Source: Zoogloea sp.
GTDB taxonomy: Bacteria; Pseudomonadota; Gammaproteobacteria; Burkholderiales; Rhodocyclaceae
Direction of reading: 5' to 3'
Assembly (NCBI GenBank): GCA_016703645.1
Contig: JADJBR010000007.1
Location: 1,634,501-1,698,500 of the forward strand
DNA: 64,000 nt
The notes under the pieces were generated by a model. That model saw nothing but the letters and a program-made list of their open reading frames with translations. It ran no database searches and was not told the origin of the DNA. This document shows positions 14,738-23,905 of the stretch, piece by piece. Position numbers and translations under genes: made by a program. The first letter of the stretch is position 1; every line of letters begins with the position of its first letter.

Positions 14738-14814
14738 TGGGGCGACATACCGGGTTCGAACCGGTGACCACTGGAATCACAATCCAGTGCTCTACCAACT
14801 GAGCTAATGCCGCC
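14738..14814 (-). tRNA. tRNA-His (GTG)
   Basis: A 77-nt cloverleaf with anticodon GTG in the loop TTGTGAT. Acceptor GGCGGCAT pairs with ATGTCGCC, placing G-1 opposite C73, the tRNA-His identity pair. The CCA is encoded. Confidence 0.93.
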
Positions 14815-14865
14815 ACTGCGGATCGTCGACATGCATCGCCGACCCAATGAGCAAATTTTCCAGAG

Positions 14866-14939
14866 CCTGCCCGACAGGAATCGAACCTGTAACCTACGGC
14901 TTAGAAGGCCGTTGCTCTATCCGGTTGAGCTACGGGCAG
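14866..14939 (-). tRNA. tRNA-Arg (TCT)
   Basis: A 74-nt cloverleaf. Acceptor CTGCCCG pairs with CGGGCAG; the anticodon loop CTTCTAA gives TCT. The D-loop and T-loop (TTCGATT) are normal. The 3' CCA is not encoded (CTC follows the discriminator). Confidence 0.9.
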
Positions 14940-14966
14940 ATCGCCGCGGGCACCGGGGTCAAGCTT

Positions 14967-15043
14967 TGGTCGGGGTGGAGAGATTCGAACTCCCGACATC
15001 TTGCTCCCAAAGCAAGCGCGCTACCGGACTGCGCTACACCCCG
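14967..15043 (-). tRNA. tRNA-Pro (TGG)
   Basis: A 77-nt cloverleaf with anticodon TGG in the loop TTTGGGA. Acceptor CGGGGTG pairs with CACCCCG, and the discriminator A is followed by an encoded CCA. First of the three tRNAs in transcription order. Confidence 0.93.
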
Positions 15044-15220
15044 AGAGGCGCGAATGATACATATCCCTTCGGCTCCCGTCAAACAGGTTTCAAACAAATC
15101 TATTTCGCCCTCGAAAATGCCGTGGTGAGAACATATTCTTGCATTCTCCGTGTCAAGCCACATGGTCAGGCCGCTTTGAAGCTGCACCAAGTCCGTTTCC
15201 GCAAACGATAATAGGGCTCG

Positions 15221-18079
15221 ATGGCTCTTCCCCGTACCCCTTCGCCGCCCCGTCGGGCGCGCCTTGCATGTCTCCTATTGGCGGGCGGCCTTCTTTCGCC
15301 CCTCGGTGTCGCAGCCAGTCAAGCCATGCCTGGCTTCATCGACACGGCAGCTGCGCCCTATCTGCTCGGAGGCGTGAGTGGCCTGGCGGCCGGGCTGGTG
15401 GCACGGCGCCTGCTGAGACGGCGGCCCCCGGCGCCTTCACCCACACCCCGGACCAGCGAAGCCCAGTGGCGTGACTTCATTGAAGCCTCCGGAGACTGGC
15501 TGTGGGAAGTCGATTCCGACCTGTGCTTCGTCGCGATTCCCGACGCACCGCCCGCCCCCAGCATCGCGCCTGAGGGCGTGATCGGCCGGAACTGGAAGGA
15601 AGTGGTTCTACCCGATCTGCCTGAGGATTTTGCCGCGGCCCTCGAGGAGACCATGGCACGCCATGGCCCGCTCGCCGCAACCCTGCCCCGCCGGACCCCG
15701 GGTGGAGAAACTCGCTACCTGGAACTGAAGGGGCGGCCGAAGTTTGATGCGGATGGCCACTTCGCCGGCTATCGGGGCATTGGCCGGGAGGTCACCGAAA
15801 GGGCGCGCTTGGCGGCAGATCTGGAAAGAAGCGAGGAGCGCACCGTCGCACTCATCGCCTACGCCCACGACGGTTACTGGGAGCAGGATGCGGATCTGCG
15901 CTACACCACACTCACGGCCAGCTCCGGGCACCTGACTGATCTGGCCGCTGACGACGTGATGGGAAGCCGGCGCTGGGAGCTGCCCGGCGTATCGCCGACG
16001 AACGAACCCTGGGCCAGTCATATTGCCCACCTGCGTCAGATCGAGCCGTTCTCCGATTTCCTGTTCTGCCGCCACGACGCACAAGGGCGTCCGGTTTGGC
16101 TGATGGAGTCCGGCATTCCGGTGTTCGATCAGCGCGGCGTCTTTGCCGGCTATTGCGGCACAACGCGTAACGTCACGGCAGAGATCGCATCACGGCGCCA
16201 ACTGGCCCGGGATGAAGCCCTGTTCCGGCAGATCTTCGAGTACGCGCCCGCCGGTATGGGAAGAATCGGGGCCGATGGACGCCTCCTGCAGGCCAATCAG
16301 GCACTCGCCGAAATGCTGGGTCACCCCGTGGCTGACCTGATCATGCAGCCCGCGGAAGCCGTGCTGGCGGAAGACGACACGGCGGGCGGCCAGGCCTTCC
16401 GTCAGCTTGGCCTAACCGGCAAGCCTCGCGAAATCTCCCGCGAGATGACCTACCGCGGCGCCGATGGCGCACGACGCAGAGGCCACGAGGCCGCTCGGCG
16501 CATTGATGATCCGGAAGGTGGCCCGCCAAGCCTGTTGCTGGTGCGTAATGACATCACCACCCTGCATGCCAGTGTCGCTGACCATGAAGCAGTCGGAAGA
16601 AGCTACGAGGCGCTCTTTGAGCACTCTCCGGAGGCCAGCCTTGTCGTTGTCAGCGGTCAGATCCGCATGGCCAATGCCGCCTGTCGGAAGCTCCTTGGCG
16701 GCAGCGAGACGACCCGGCTCGAAGGGATCGAGCTTCTCAGCCTGACCCACCCGGACGACCGGGAGATGGAAGGCGCGCGCCTGGCAGATTTTGATGCGGA
16801 TGCCCGACAGCACCGCCTGCCCCCCCTGCCACTGCGCTATCGCCGCCTTGACGGAGAGACCATCAATGCCGAGGCCGCCGGCGTGCGGATCAATTTCCAG
16901 GGCAGTCGAGCCGTGCTTTATGTGCTGCGGGATGTGACCCGCTGGCTGCTGGCCGAACAGGTGCTTCGCGAGAGTCAGGCCATGTACCGGGACGTGGTTG
17001 AGTCCGTCAACGAAGTTCTTTTCCAGGCCGACGCCGAGGGGCGGATCACCTTCCTCAACCGGGCATGGCGCAACACCACGGGTTTCGACACCCGGCTGAG
17101 CATCGGTCAGAACCTCCTTGATTTCGTGATCGAGGATGACCGGGGCCGGGTTGGCCATTGCCTGAGTGCCATTCGCGAAGGCTACCAGGACATCGGTCAG
17201 TTCGAATTCCGCCTGCGCACCCAGGCCACCAGCCCGCGCTGGGTCGAAGCCACCATCCGCCCCCTGCGCAATGCATACGACCATGTGGTGGGGAGTTCCG
17301 GCACCCTCGACGACATCACCGTCCGCAAGGAAGCCGAGCAGACCCAGCGCAACCTCAACCGGGAACTTGAGGCCCGCGTCCGCGTGCGAACGGCCGAGCT
17401 GGAAGCCTCGAATCGGGAACTCGAAGCCTTCTCCTATTCCGTCTCCCACGACCTGCGCGCCCCCCTGCGCGCCATCGACGGCTTTGCGCAGATCGTCGCG
17501 GAAGACTACGCCCCCCGTCTCGATGAAATCGGCCGTGAATACCTGCAGCGCATCCGGGTAGCCACCCAGCGCATGGCGCGGCTGATTGACGATCTGATCG
17601 ATCTCGCCCGCCTCACCCGCCAGAGCATGCGCCGCGAAACCGTCAATCTCAGTCAGCTGGTGGAGCAGATCCTCGGAGAATTGCATCAGGAAGAACCCGA
17701 CCGCCAGGTTGAAACCAGTGTCGAACCCGGGCTGACCGCCGCCGCGGACCGGGCCCTGATCAGGGTTGCCCTCGACAACCTGCTGCGCAATGCCTGGAAG
17801 TTCACCAGCCGACGGGAGCTTGCCCGGATCCGCTTCCATGCGGAAATGCGCGACCGACAGATCGTCTATTGCGTCTCCGACAATGGAGCGGGCTTCGACA
17901 TGAGCTTCGCGTCCAAGCTCTTCCTGCCCTTCCACCGCCTGCATGGCATCAGCGAATTCGATGGGACGGGCATTGGTCTGGCGACCGTGCAGCGGGTCAT
18001 CCAGCGCCACGAAGGCAAGGTCTGGGCGGAGTCCACCCCGGACGAAGGTGCCAGTTTTTTCTTCACGCTCAGCCACTGA
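15221..18079 (+). CDS. multi-PAS hybrid-less sensor histidine kinase
   Basis: A 952-residue kinase. The N-terminus has two hydrophobic segments (about 15-32 and 46-62), then about five PAS/PAC units in tandem (from about residue 80 to 700), a short coiled coil, a HisKA domain with His743 (SYSVSHDLRAPLRAIDGF) of the bacteriophytochrome-like type, and HATPase_c (DNGAGFD, GTGIGLATVQ). There is no receiver domain, and no adjacent response regulator gene, so it is an orphan. The signal is unknown. AGGG precedes the ATG at 15221. The next gene is over 200 bases away. Confidence 0.88.
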   Translation: MALPRTPSPPRRARLACLLLAGGLLSPLGVAASQAMPGFIDTAAAPYLLGGVSGLAAGLVARRLLRRRPPAPSPTPRTSEAQWRDFIEASGDWLWEVDSDLCFVAIPDAPPAPSIAPEGVIGRNWKEVVLPDLPEDFAAALEETMARHGPLAATLPRRTPGGETRYLELKGRPKFDADGHFAGYRGIGREVTERARLAADLERSEERTVALIAYAHDGYWEQDADLRYTTLTASSGHLTDLAADDVMGSRRWELPGVSPTNEPWASHIAHLRQIEPFSDFLFCRHDAQGRPVWLMESGIPVFDQRGVFAGYCGTTRNVTAEIASRRQLARDEALFRQIFEYAPAGMGRIGADGRLLQANQALAEMLGHPVADLIMQPAEAVLAEDDTAGGQAFRQLGLTGKPREISREMTYRGADGARRRGHEAARRIDDPEGGPPSLLLVRNDITTLHASVADHEAVGRSYEALFEHSPEASLVVVSGQIRMANAACRKLLGGSETTRLEGIELLSLTHPDDREMEGARLADFDADARQHRLPPLPLRYRRLDGETINAEAAGVRINFQGSRAVLYVLRDVTRWLLAEQVLRESQAMYRDVVESVNEVLFQADAEGRITFLNRAWRNTTGFDTRLSIGQNLLDFVIEDDRGRVGHCLSAIREGYQDIGQFEFRLRTQATSPRWVEATIRPLRNAYDHVVGSSGTLDDITVRKEAEQTQRNLNRELEARVRVRTAELEASNRELEAFSYSVSHDLRAPLRAIDGFAQIVAEDYAPRLDEIGREYLQRIRVATQRMARLIDDLIDLARLTRQSMRRETVNLSQLVEQILGELHQEEPDRQVETSVEPGLTAAADRALIRVALDNLLRNAWKFTSRRELARIRFHAEMRDRQIVYCVSDNGAGFDMSFASKLFLPFHRLHGISEFDGTGIGLATVQRVIQRHEGKVWAESTPDEGASFFFTLSH

Positions 18080-18086
18080 AACATCG

Positions 18087-18111
18087 CGGCAGAACAACAT
18101 CGTTGCTGCCG
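18087..18111 (+). terminator. hairpin downstream of the multi-PAS kinase
   Basis: CGGCAG and CAAC pair with GTTG and CTGCCG around ATC, with an AA bulge. There is no T-run, so it is a weak candidate for termination or transcript stabilisation. Confidence 0.35.
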
Positions 18112-18150
18112 TGCAACACTTTGTACGTGCAGGGCCAGGGCTTATGTCAC

Positions 18151-18164
18151 ACAATGCATTGTGC
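18151..18164. promoter_or_regulatory. 14-bp palindrome upstream of the PatZ-like gene
   Basis: CACAATGCATTGTG is a perfect palindrome 139 bases before the ATG at 18303. It could be an operator for the acetyltransferase gene. The binding protein is unknown. Confidence 0.35.
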
Positions 18165-18302
18165 GGCGCAATACATGCCCGTTTATTCTCATGCGCACGC
18201 AACACCTGCGGGGTAAAATCCGCCCGACCCCATACGTGATCGACGTCCCCGTGGCAACGGCAGGTCAATAGCCGCACGAACGCACTCAGCCGAGTACTCA
18301 TC

Positions 18303-20990
18303 ATGAACGAACAGCATTACCTCACGCCCCTCTTCGAACCCCGCTCCGTGGCCATCATCGGTGCCAGCGAAAGGGAAATGTCCCTGGGCAACATCCTCGT
18401 CCGCAACATGCTGGAAGCAGGATTCAAGGGAAAGCTCTTCGCCGTGAATCCCAAGCACGAATCGGTGCTCGGCGTACCGTGCTACAAGAGTGCCGAGGAC
18501 ATTCCCCAGCGCCTCGATCTGGCCGTCATCACCACCAAGACCGACCGGGTTCCGGCCATTGTTGACGCCTGCGGCCGTGCAGGCACCAAGTGCGTCGTCG
18601 TGTTGCCCTCGGGCTTTTCCGATGCCGGCCCGCGCGGTCGCATGCTCGAGAAGAACACCTTCGAAAACGCCCGCCGACACCGTATTCGCCTGCTGGGTCC
18701 GAACTGCCTGGGCGTGCTGCGCCCCGAGCTGGGCCTCAACGCCAGCTTTGCCGACGGTGGCGCGATCAAAGGCTCCATCGGCCTGATCTCCCAATCCGGC
18801 GCCCTCTGCTCTGCCATTCTCGACTGGGCGCGCCCCAACAACGTGGGCTTCTCATCGGTGGTGTCCCTGGGCACCTCGGTGGACATCGACTTTGGTGAAG
18901 TCCTCGAATACATGGTGTCGGACTCCCGCACCGAGAGCATTTTCCTTTACGTCGAAGGCATCAAGGACGCTCGCCGCTTCGTCAGCGCCCTGCGGGCCGC
19001 CGCCCGGGTCAAGCCCGTGCTGCTGATCAAGGTCGGCCGCCACCCGGCCGGCTCCCAGGCCGCCCTGCTGCACTCGGGCGCGATGGTCGGCGAGGACGCC
19101 GTGTTCGACGCCGCCCTGCGCCGTGCCGGCGTGATCCGGCTGTTCACCCTGGGCCAGCTTTTCGCCGCCGCCAACGCCCTGTTCTCCCACTTCCGCCCGC
19201 GTGGCAACCGCCTCGCCGTCATCACCAACGGAGGCGGGCCGGGCGTGATGGCCGCCGACCGCGCTGCCGACCTGCGCATTCCCCTTGCCCAGCTCAGCGA
19301 CGGCACCGTCGCCAAACTCAACGAGATTCTTCCGGCCAACTGGTCGCACTGCAATCCGGTGGACATCATCGGCGATGCCGACCCGGAGCGTTACGCCAAG
19401 ACCCTCGAGATCGTGCTTGCCGACGAGAACGTGGAAGGTGTCCTTACCATCCTCACCCCCCAGGCCATGACACGCCCGACCGAGGTCGCCCAGAAGATCA
19501 TCGATATCGAACGGGCCGCGGACAAGCCGGTATTCACCTGCTGGATGGGCGAGGAACAGGTGCGCGAGGGGCGCAAGCTCTTCGAAGCAGCCGGCATCCC
19601 CACCTTCCGTACCACCGAACCGGCCGTCGAGCTGTTCGGCCACATCTCGGCCTACTACCGCAATCAGAAGCTGCTGGTGCAGACCCCCAGCTCCCTGTCC
19701 TCCGATCTCAACCCACCGTCCGTCGAGAGCGCCCGGCTGGTGATCGAGACTGCCCTCTCTGAGCGCCGCAAGAACCTCAACGAGATGGAGTCCAAGGCCC
19801 TGTTGGCCGCTTTCCGCATTCCCATTGCACAGACCGTGGTGGCCCGTTCGGCCACGGAGGCCATGGTGCTGGCCGAGGAACTCGGCCTGCCGGTGGCCAT
19901 GAAGATCGACTCCCCGTCCATCACCCACAAGGCCGAGCTGGGTGGCGTGCGCCTGAACCTGCGCGGTCTGGCCGCCGTGCGCAGCGCCTACCAGGAGATC
20001 CTGGAAGAGGTGAAGAAGAAGCGCCCCGACGCCATCATCAACGGCGTCGCCATCGAGCCGATGATCCTCAAGCCCTATGGCCGCGAACTGATGGTCGGCG
20101 CGTTCCGCGACCCGGTCTTCGGCCCGGTGATCACCTTCGGTGAAGGCGGTGCCCACGTGGAGATCCAGAAGGACCGTGCCGTCGCCCTGCCCCCCCTGAA
20201 CAACTATCTTGTCCAGGATCTGATCAAATCCACCCGCGTGGCGACCCTGCTCGGCGAATACCGCAACATGCCGCCGATCAACATGGAATCGCTGGAGTTC
20301 GTGCTGCTGCGCATCTCCGAAATGGTCTGCGAGCTGCCGTGGATCCGCGAGATGGACATCAACCCCTTGATCGTGGACGAGAACGGTGCCGTTGCCGTGG
20401 ATGCCCGCATCGTGGTGGACAACATCGCCCCCACGGCGGACCGCTACGACCACATGGCGATCCACCCCTACCCGTCCCACCTCATCACCAAGGTTTCGAT
20501 GCCCGAAGGCGAGATCGTCATCCGCCCGATCAAGCCCGAAGATGCCGAACTCGAAGTCGAGTTCGTGCGCAAACTGACGCCGGAAACCAAATACCTGCGG
20601 TTCATGAACACCATGCGCGAGCTGCCGCCCGCCATGGTCGCCCGCCTCACCCAGATCGACTACGACCGGGAAATGGCCTTTGTGGCCACCATTGAGGAAG
20701 AAGGTGCGGAGGTGGAGATCGGGGTGGCCCGCTATGCGGTCAATCCTGACGGGGAAACCTGTGAGTTCGCCATCGTCGTGGCCGAGGACTGGCAGCACCG
20801 GGGTCTGGCCCGGCGTCTGATGGGCGTGCTGATTGAAACCGCCCGCAACCGCGGCCTCCACGCCATGACCGGGATCTTCCTGTCCAACAACGACCGCATG
20901 CTCAAGTTCGTCCAGAGCCTCGGTTTCGTGCTGACCAACGATCCGGAAGACAACACCATCAAGCATGGTGCCCTGATGCTGCAGGGCTGA
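18303..20990 (+). CDS. PatZ-like protein lysine acetyltransferase (NDP-forming acyl-CoA synthetase fused to GNAT)
   Basis: An 895-residue fusion. Residues 1-130 form a CoA-binding domain (SVAIIGASEREMSLGN), residues to about 460 the succinyl-CoA-synthetase-like flavodoxin domains, about 480-700 an ATP-grasp domain, and the last 160 residues a GNAT acetyltransferase (EDWQHRGLARRLMGVLIETA). This is the layout of E. coli PatZ (YfiQ) and Salmonella Pat, which acetylate lysines on acetyl-CoA synthetase and other enzymes. The synthetase part is usually inactive in the family; whether it is here cannot be told by eye. The tag gene follows directly, sharing one base. Confidence 0.88.
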   Translation: MNEQHYLTPLFEPRSVAIIGASEREMSLGNILVRNMLEAGFKGKLFAVNPKHESVLGVPCYKSAEDIPQRLDLAVITTKTDRVPAIVDACGRAGTKCVVVLPSGFSDAGPRGRMLEKNTFENARRHRIRLLGPNCLGVLRPELGLNASFADGGAIKGSIGLISQSGALCSAILDWARPNNVGFSSVVSLGTSVDIDFGEVLEYMVSDSRTESIFLYVEGIKDARRFVSALRAAARVKPVLLIKVGRHPAGSQAALLHSGAMVGEDAVFDAALRRAGVIRLFTLGQLFAAANALFSHFRPRGNRLAVITNGGGPGVMAADRAADLRIPLAQLSDGTVAKLNEILPANWSHCNPVDIIGDADPERYAKTLEIVLADENVEGVLTILTPQAMTRPTEVAQKIIDIERAADKPVFTCWMGEEQVREGRKLFEAAGIPTFRTTEPAVELFGHISAYYRNQKLLVQTPSSLSSDLNPPSVESARLVIETALSERRKNLNEMESKALLAAFRIPIAQTVVARSATEAMVLAEELGLPVAMKIDSPSITHKAELGGVRLNLRGLAAVRSAYQEILEEVKKKRPDAIINGVAIEPMILKPYGRELMVGAFRDPVFGPVITFGEGGAHVEIQKDRAVALPPLNNYLVQDLIKSTRVATLLGEYRNMPPINMESLEFVLLRISEMVCELPWIREMDINPLIVDENGAVAVDARIVVDNIAPTADRYDHMAIHPYPSHLITKVSMPEGEIVIRPIKPEDAELEVEFVRKLTPETKYLRFMNTMRELPPAMVARLTQIDYDREMAFVATIEEEGAEVEIGVARYAVNPDGETCEFAIVVAEDWQHRGLARRLMGVLIETARNRGLHAMTGIFLSNNDRMLKFVQSLGFVLTNDPEDNTIKHGALMLQG

Positions 20991-21595
20991 TGATGGGCAG
21001 CGCACCCGCCAACCCAGTGCGCTGCGCCTGGTGCGGGGATGATCCCCTGTACCAGGCCTATCACGACACGGAGTGGGGCGTTCCGCTCCACGACGACCGG
21101 GCGCTGTTCGAACTCCTGACCCTCGAAGGCGCCCAGGCCGGGCTGTCGTGGATCACCGTCCTGCGCAAGCGCGAGACCTATCGTGAAGCCTTCGCCAACT
21201 TCGATCCGGCCAGCGTTGCCCGCTTCACCGAGGCCGACCAGGCCGCGCTGATGCTGAACCCGGGCATTGTCCGCAATCGCCTGAAGATCTCCTCCACCGT
21301 CGACAATGCCCGCGCCTTCCTGGCCATCCAGGCCGAGTTCGGCAGTTTCGACACCTGGCTGTGGCGCTTTGTGGATGGACACCCCATCCACAACAGCCTG
21401 CGCAGCCTGGCCGACGCCCAGGCCAGCACAGCCCTCTCCGACGAACTCAGCAAGGCGCTCAAGAAGCGCGGCTTCCGCTTCGTCGGCAGCACCATCTGCT
21501 ATGCCTTCATGCAGGCCGCCGGCCTGGTGAACGACCACACCACCGACTGTTTCCGCCACGGGGAAGTGGCCGCGTTATCATCGCGCCCTCTGTAA
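20990..21595 (+). CDS. tag: DNA-3-methyladenine glycosylase I
   Basis: A 201-residue base-excision repair enzyme that removes 3-methyladenine from alkylated DNA. The N-terminal CAWCGDDPLYQAYHDTEWG and the late C-H pattern supply the zinc-binding Cys/His set of the Tag family. The middle region (LEGAQAGLSWITVLRKRE) is strongly conserved in Tag. The ATG at 20990 overlaps the stop of the PatZ-like gene by one base, and a second in-frame ATG follows at once. Length is normal for the family (about 190). Confidence 0.93.
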   Translation: MMGSAPANPVRCAWCGDDPLYQAYHDTEWGVPLHDDRALFELLTLEGAQAGLSWITVLRKRETYREAFANFDPASVARFTEADQAALMLNPGIVRNRLKISSTVDNARAFLAIQAEFGSFDTWLWRFVDGHPIHNSLRSLADAQASTALSDELSKALKKRGFRFVGSTICYAFMQAAGLVNDHTTDCFRHGEVAALSSRPL

Positions 21596-21613
21596 CCCGT
21601 ACCCTCCGGAATC

Positions 21614-22462
21614 ATGACCGACCCGATCGAAATGGCCGAGCTTCACGGCCAGCCCGTCATCAAACTGCAAACCCCCGAGGGCGCCGTCGCCCTGATCAGC
21701 CTGTTCGGCGCGCAACTGCTGTCATGGACCCCGGCCGGCGGCGAAGACCGCCTCTACCTCAGCCCGAAGGCCATCTTTGATGGCCACACCGCCCTTCGCG
21801 GTGGCGTCCCGGTGTGCTTTCCCCAGTTTGCCGGCGAAGGCCCCCTGCCCAAGCATGGCTTCGCCCGCAACAAACGCTGGGAAGTGGGCAGCTCCCGCGC
21901 AGGCAAGGATTTCGCCGTCACCACCCTGCAGCTCGCCGATGACGCCGACACCCGTGCCCTGTGGCCCCACGCCTTTGCCGCTGAGATGAGTATCTCCATC
22001 GGCGGCGGACGCCTGGACATGGAGTTGGAAGTCACCAACACCGGCGACTCACCCTTCACCTTCACGGCAGCCCTGCACACCTACCTCAAGGTGCGCGAAG
22101 TGGAGGCCCTGCGCATCGAGGGCCTGCGGGGGCTTGACTACCGGGATTCGGCCGACGAGGGCAGGATAAAGAAGGAAAGCAGTGTCGGCGTCCTCATCGA
22201 AGACGAGACCGACCACATCTACCACGGTACGCCTCCAACCCTGCTGGTGCGCGAAGATCACCGGGCGATGGGCATCCACGCCGAGAACTTTCCCGACGTG
22301 GTGATCTGGAACCCGTGGGAGGAGAAATGCCGCCAGCTGGCAGACATGCCCGCCGACGGCTTCCGCCGCATGCTCTGCGTGGAAGCGGCTGCGGTGCGTC
22401 AGCCCATCGAACTGGGCGCCGGCGCCTCCTGGTGGGGCCGGCAGACCCTCGTGGCGATGTAA
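21614..22462 (+). CDS. D-hexose-6-phosphate mutarotase (YeaD family)
   Basis: A 282-residue aldose-epimerase-fold protein. The motif GGVPVCFPQFAGEGPLPKHG (about residues 62-82) carries the catalytic His and substrate-binding residues of the glucose-6-phosphate 1-epimerase family, and EVTNTGDSPFTFTAALHTYL the second conserved His. It interconverts alpha and beta anomers of hexose 6-phosphates, feeding glycolysis and NADP-linked routes. It is soluble, with no signal peptide. It begins 18 bases after tag, so co-transcription is likely. It converges on the SNase-like gene. Confidence 0.88.
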   Translation: MTDPIEMAELHGQPVIKLQTPEGAVALISLFGAQLLSWTPAGGEDRLYLSPKAIFDGHTALRGGVPVCFPQFAGEGPLPKHGFARNKRWEVGSSRAGKDFAVTTLQLADDADTRALWPHAFAAEMSISIGGGRLDMELEVTNTGDSPFTFTAALHTYLKVREVEALRIEGLRGLDYRDSADEGRIKKESSVGVLIEDETDHIYHGTPPTLLVREDHRAMGIHAENFPDVVIWNPWEEKCRQLADMPADGFRRMLCVEAAAVRQPIELGAGASWWGRQTLVAM

Positions 22463-22488
22463 GGCAGATTCACTGCCCTCGGCGCTTG

Positions 22489-23724
22489 TCAGTTGGTTGA
22501 AGCCCGCACGGCATCGGCCACATTGCGGCCATTCACCCGCACCACCGCCACGGTATGGCCGGAACCATCCACCTCCACCGGCTCCACCGTCACGCTCCCC
22601 GCATCCAGCGCCCGTTGCAGGCGCTGGGTCGCATGCTCGGAACTCATCCCCGGATCACGGGCATCCAGCCCCTGAACACGGATCTTGCGACCACTCTGAT
22701 AGAAGGTTGCCCCATCCATCGCGTAAGCCCGCGCCACCCCGCGCCCGGAGCGAGCCTGGGGCTGGGGCGCAACGGCCGGCGCGACGGCCGGCACAGCCGG
22801 CGCGACACGCTCCGCAGGAGCCGGCGCTGGCTCGGGCACTGGCGGAGAAGCCGGACGTGGCGCTTCGGCGGCACGCGACGCGTTCAGGGCTGCCGCTGCG
22901 GCAGCCGCGGCCTCGGGGCCGGACAGTTCGGACGGTGCCGGGGTATAGCGAGCAACGGGCCTGGGCGCCTCGCTGGTCGTCGGAGCAGGCATCTCAGCCA
23001 CTGTCGCCGGACGGGCTGCGGCGCGGGAAACCTCTGCCGCAGGCGGAGGAAGGGTCAGTGATGCACGGGGCGCCACCACCGCGGGCGCCGTGGCAGGCGC
23101 TGCCACCCGCCCCTGGAGCTGCCTCACGGCCTCGGCGCGGGGAATGGGGGGCGAACTGGGAACGAAAGCCTCGCGCCCGATGGGTGCCGCACCGCCCCTG
23201 ACAACGGGCTGACGCGCAACAACCGGGGCCGGCGTCGGCTCCAGTGCCGCTGGCTCGACACGGCCGCGACGCACGCCGCGGGGCTCACGCGCCACCGCCA
23301 CGGTGGGCACGGGCCGGGCCGCGCGCCCCTTGGCCACGGGCACCTGCGGGGCCGCCCCAGGAGCGGCCTTCACGCCGCGCACGGCCTTGCCGGTCACAAC
23401 CTGCTTGCCTGCGGGCGTCTTGCCCGCAACCGCCTTCACCGGCAACGGCTTTGCCGGGGTCGACTTGGCTGAACCACCCTTGGCCACCACAGACTTGACC
23501 ACCGGTGCCTTGGCGGGCCTGGCGACAGCCCCCGTACGAGGCGCCCCGGCCTTGGCCACCGCTTTCGGAGCTGCTTTGGGAACGGACTTTGCGGCGGCCT
23601 TGGCCACCGGCGCGACCTTGCGAGCCGGGGCGGGGCGGGATGGCTGAGGTGCAGCCGAGACATCGGCCCCAACCACGGTCAAGCCAAACGCCACCGCCGC
23701 CAACGCGGCGAAAAAGGGATTCAT
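22489..23724 (-). CDS. secreted Ala/Pro/Lys-rich protein with degenerate SNase-like C-terminal domain
   Basis: A 411-residue protein. A signal peptide (residues 1-24, ending GADVSAAP) is followed by about 300 residues of low complexity. This part is first Lys/Ala/Pro-rich, like histone H1 tails, and then Ala/Pro-rich. The last 75 residues (from about AYAMDGATFYQSGRKIRVQG) resemble staphylococcal-nuclease-fold domains of the form DGDTF-x-GxxIRLxGIDAPE, but with the acidic and Arg catalytic residues changed, so nuclease activity is doubtful. Function is unknown. ATG at 23724 follows GGAG. The low-complexity part gives a very long antisense open frame, which is not a gene. Confidence 0.65.
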   Translation of the reverse strand: MNPFFAALAAVAFGLTVVGADVSAAPQPSRPAPARKVAPVAKAAAKSVPKAAPKAVAKAGAPRTGAVARPAKAPVVKSVVAKGGSAKSTPAKPLPVKAVAGKTPAGKQVVTGKAVRGVKAAPGAAPQVPVAKGRAARPVPTVAVAREPRGVRRGRVEPAALEPTPAPVVARQPVVRGGAAPIGREAFVPSSPPIPRAEAVRQLQGRVAAPATAPAVVAPRASLTLPPPAAEVSRAAARPATVAEMPAPTTSEAPRPVARYTPAPSELSGPEAAAAAAAALNASRAAEAPRPASPPVPEPAPAPAERVAPAVPAVAPAVAPQPQARSGRGVARAYAMDGATFYQSGRKIRVQGLDARDPGMSSEHATQRLQRALDAGSVTVEPVEVDGSGHTVAVVRVNGRNVADAVRASTN

Positions 23725-23905
23725 GCGGTGTTATCTCCTGCTGGGCCAGACTCGCTGAAAATGGCGGCCTGGCTGGATGTGCGCGGAATGGAACTGCGTC
23801 GCGGCACGGACAATTGATTGATTTTACCGGAAACTGGGTCTGCAACGGGCTTGCAGGCGCGGCCGGCTTTCTGCACCATGCGCCCTTTTTTGCGTCAGCC
23901 TGTCC

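Noticed and set aside
16412-18304. 630-codon minus-strand open frame across the multi-PAS kinase
   Set aside because: Antisense to a clear histidine kinase; its own product has no recognisable domain.
18852-21005. 717-codon open frame antisense to the PatZ-like gene
   Set aside because: The sense strand encodes a complete recognised fusion protein. The antisense product is His/Gly/Val-rich with no motif.
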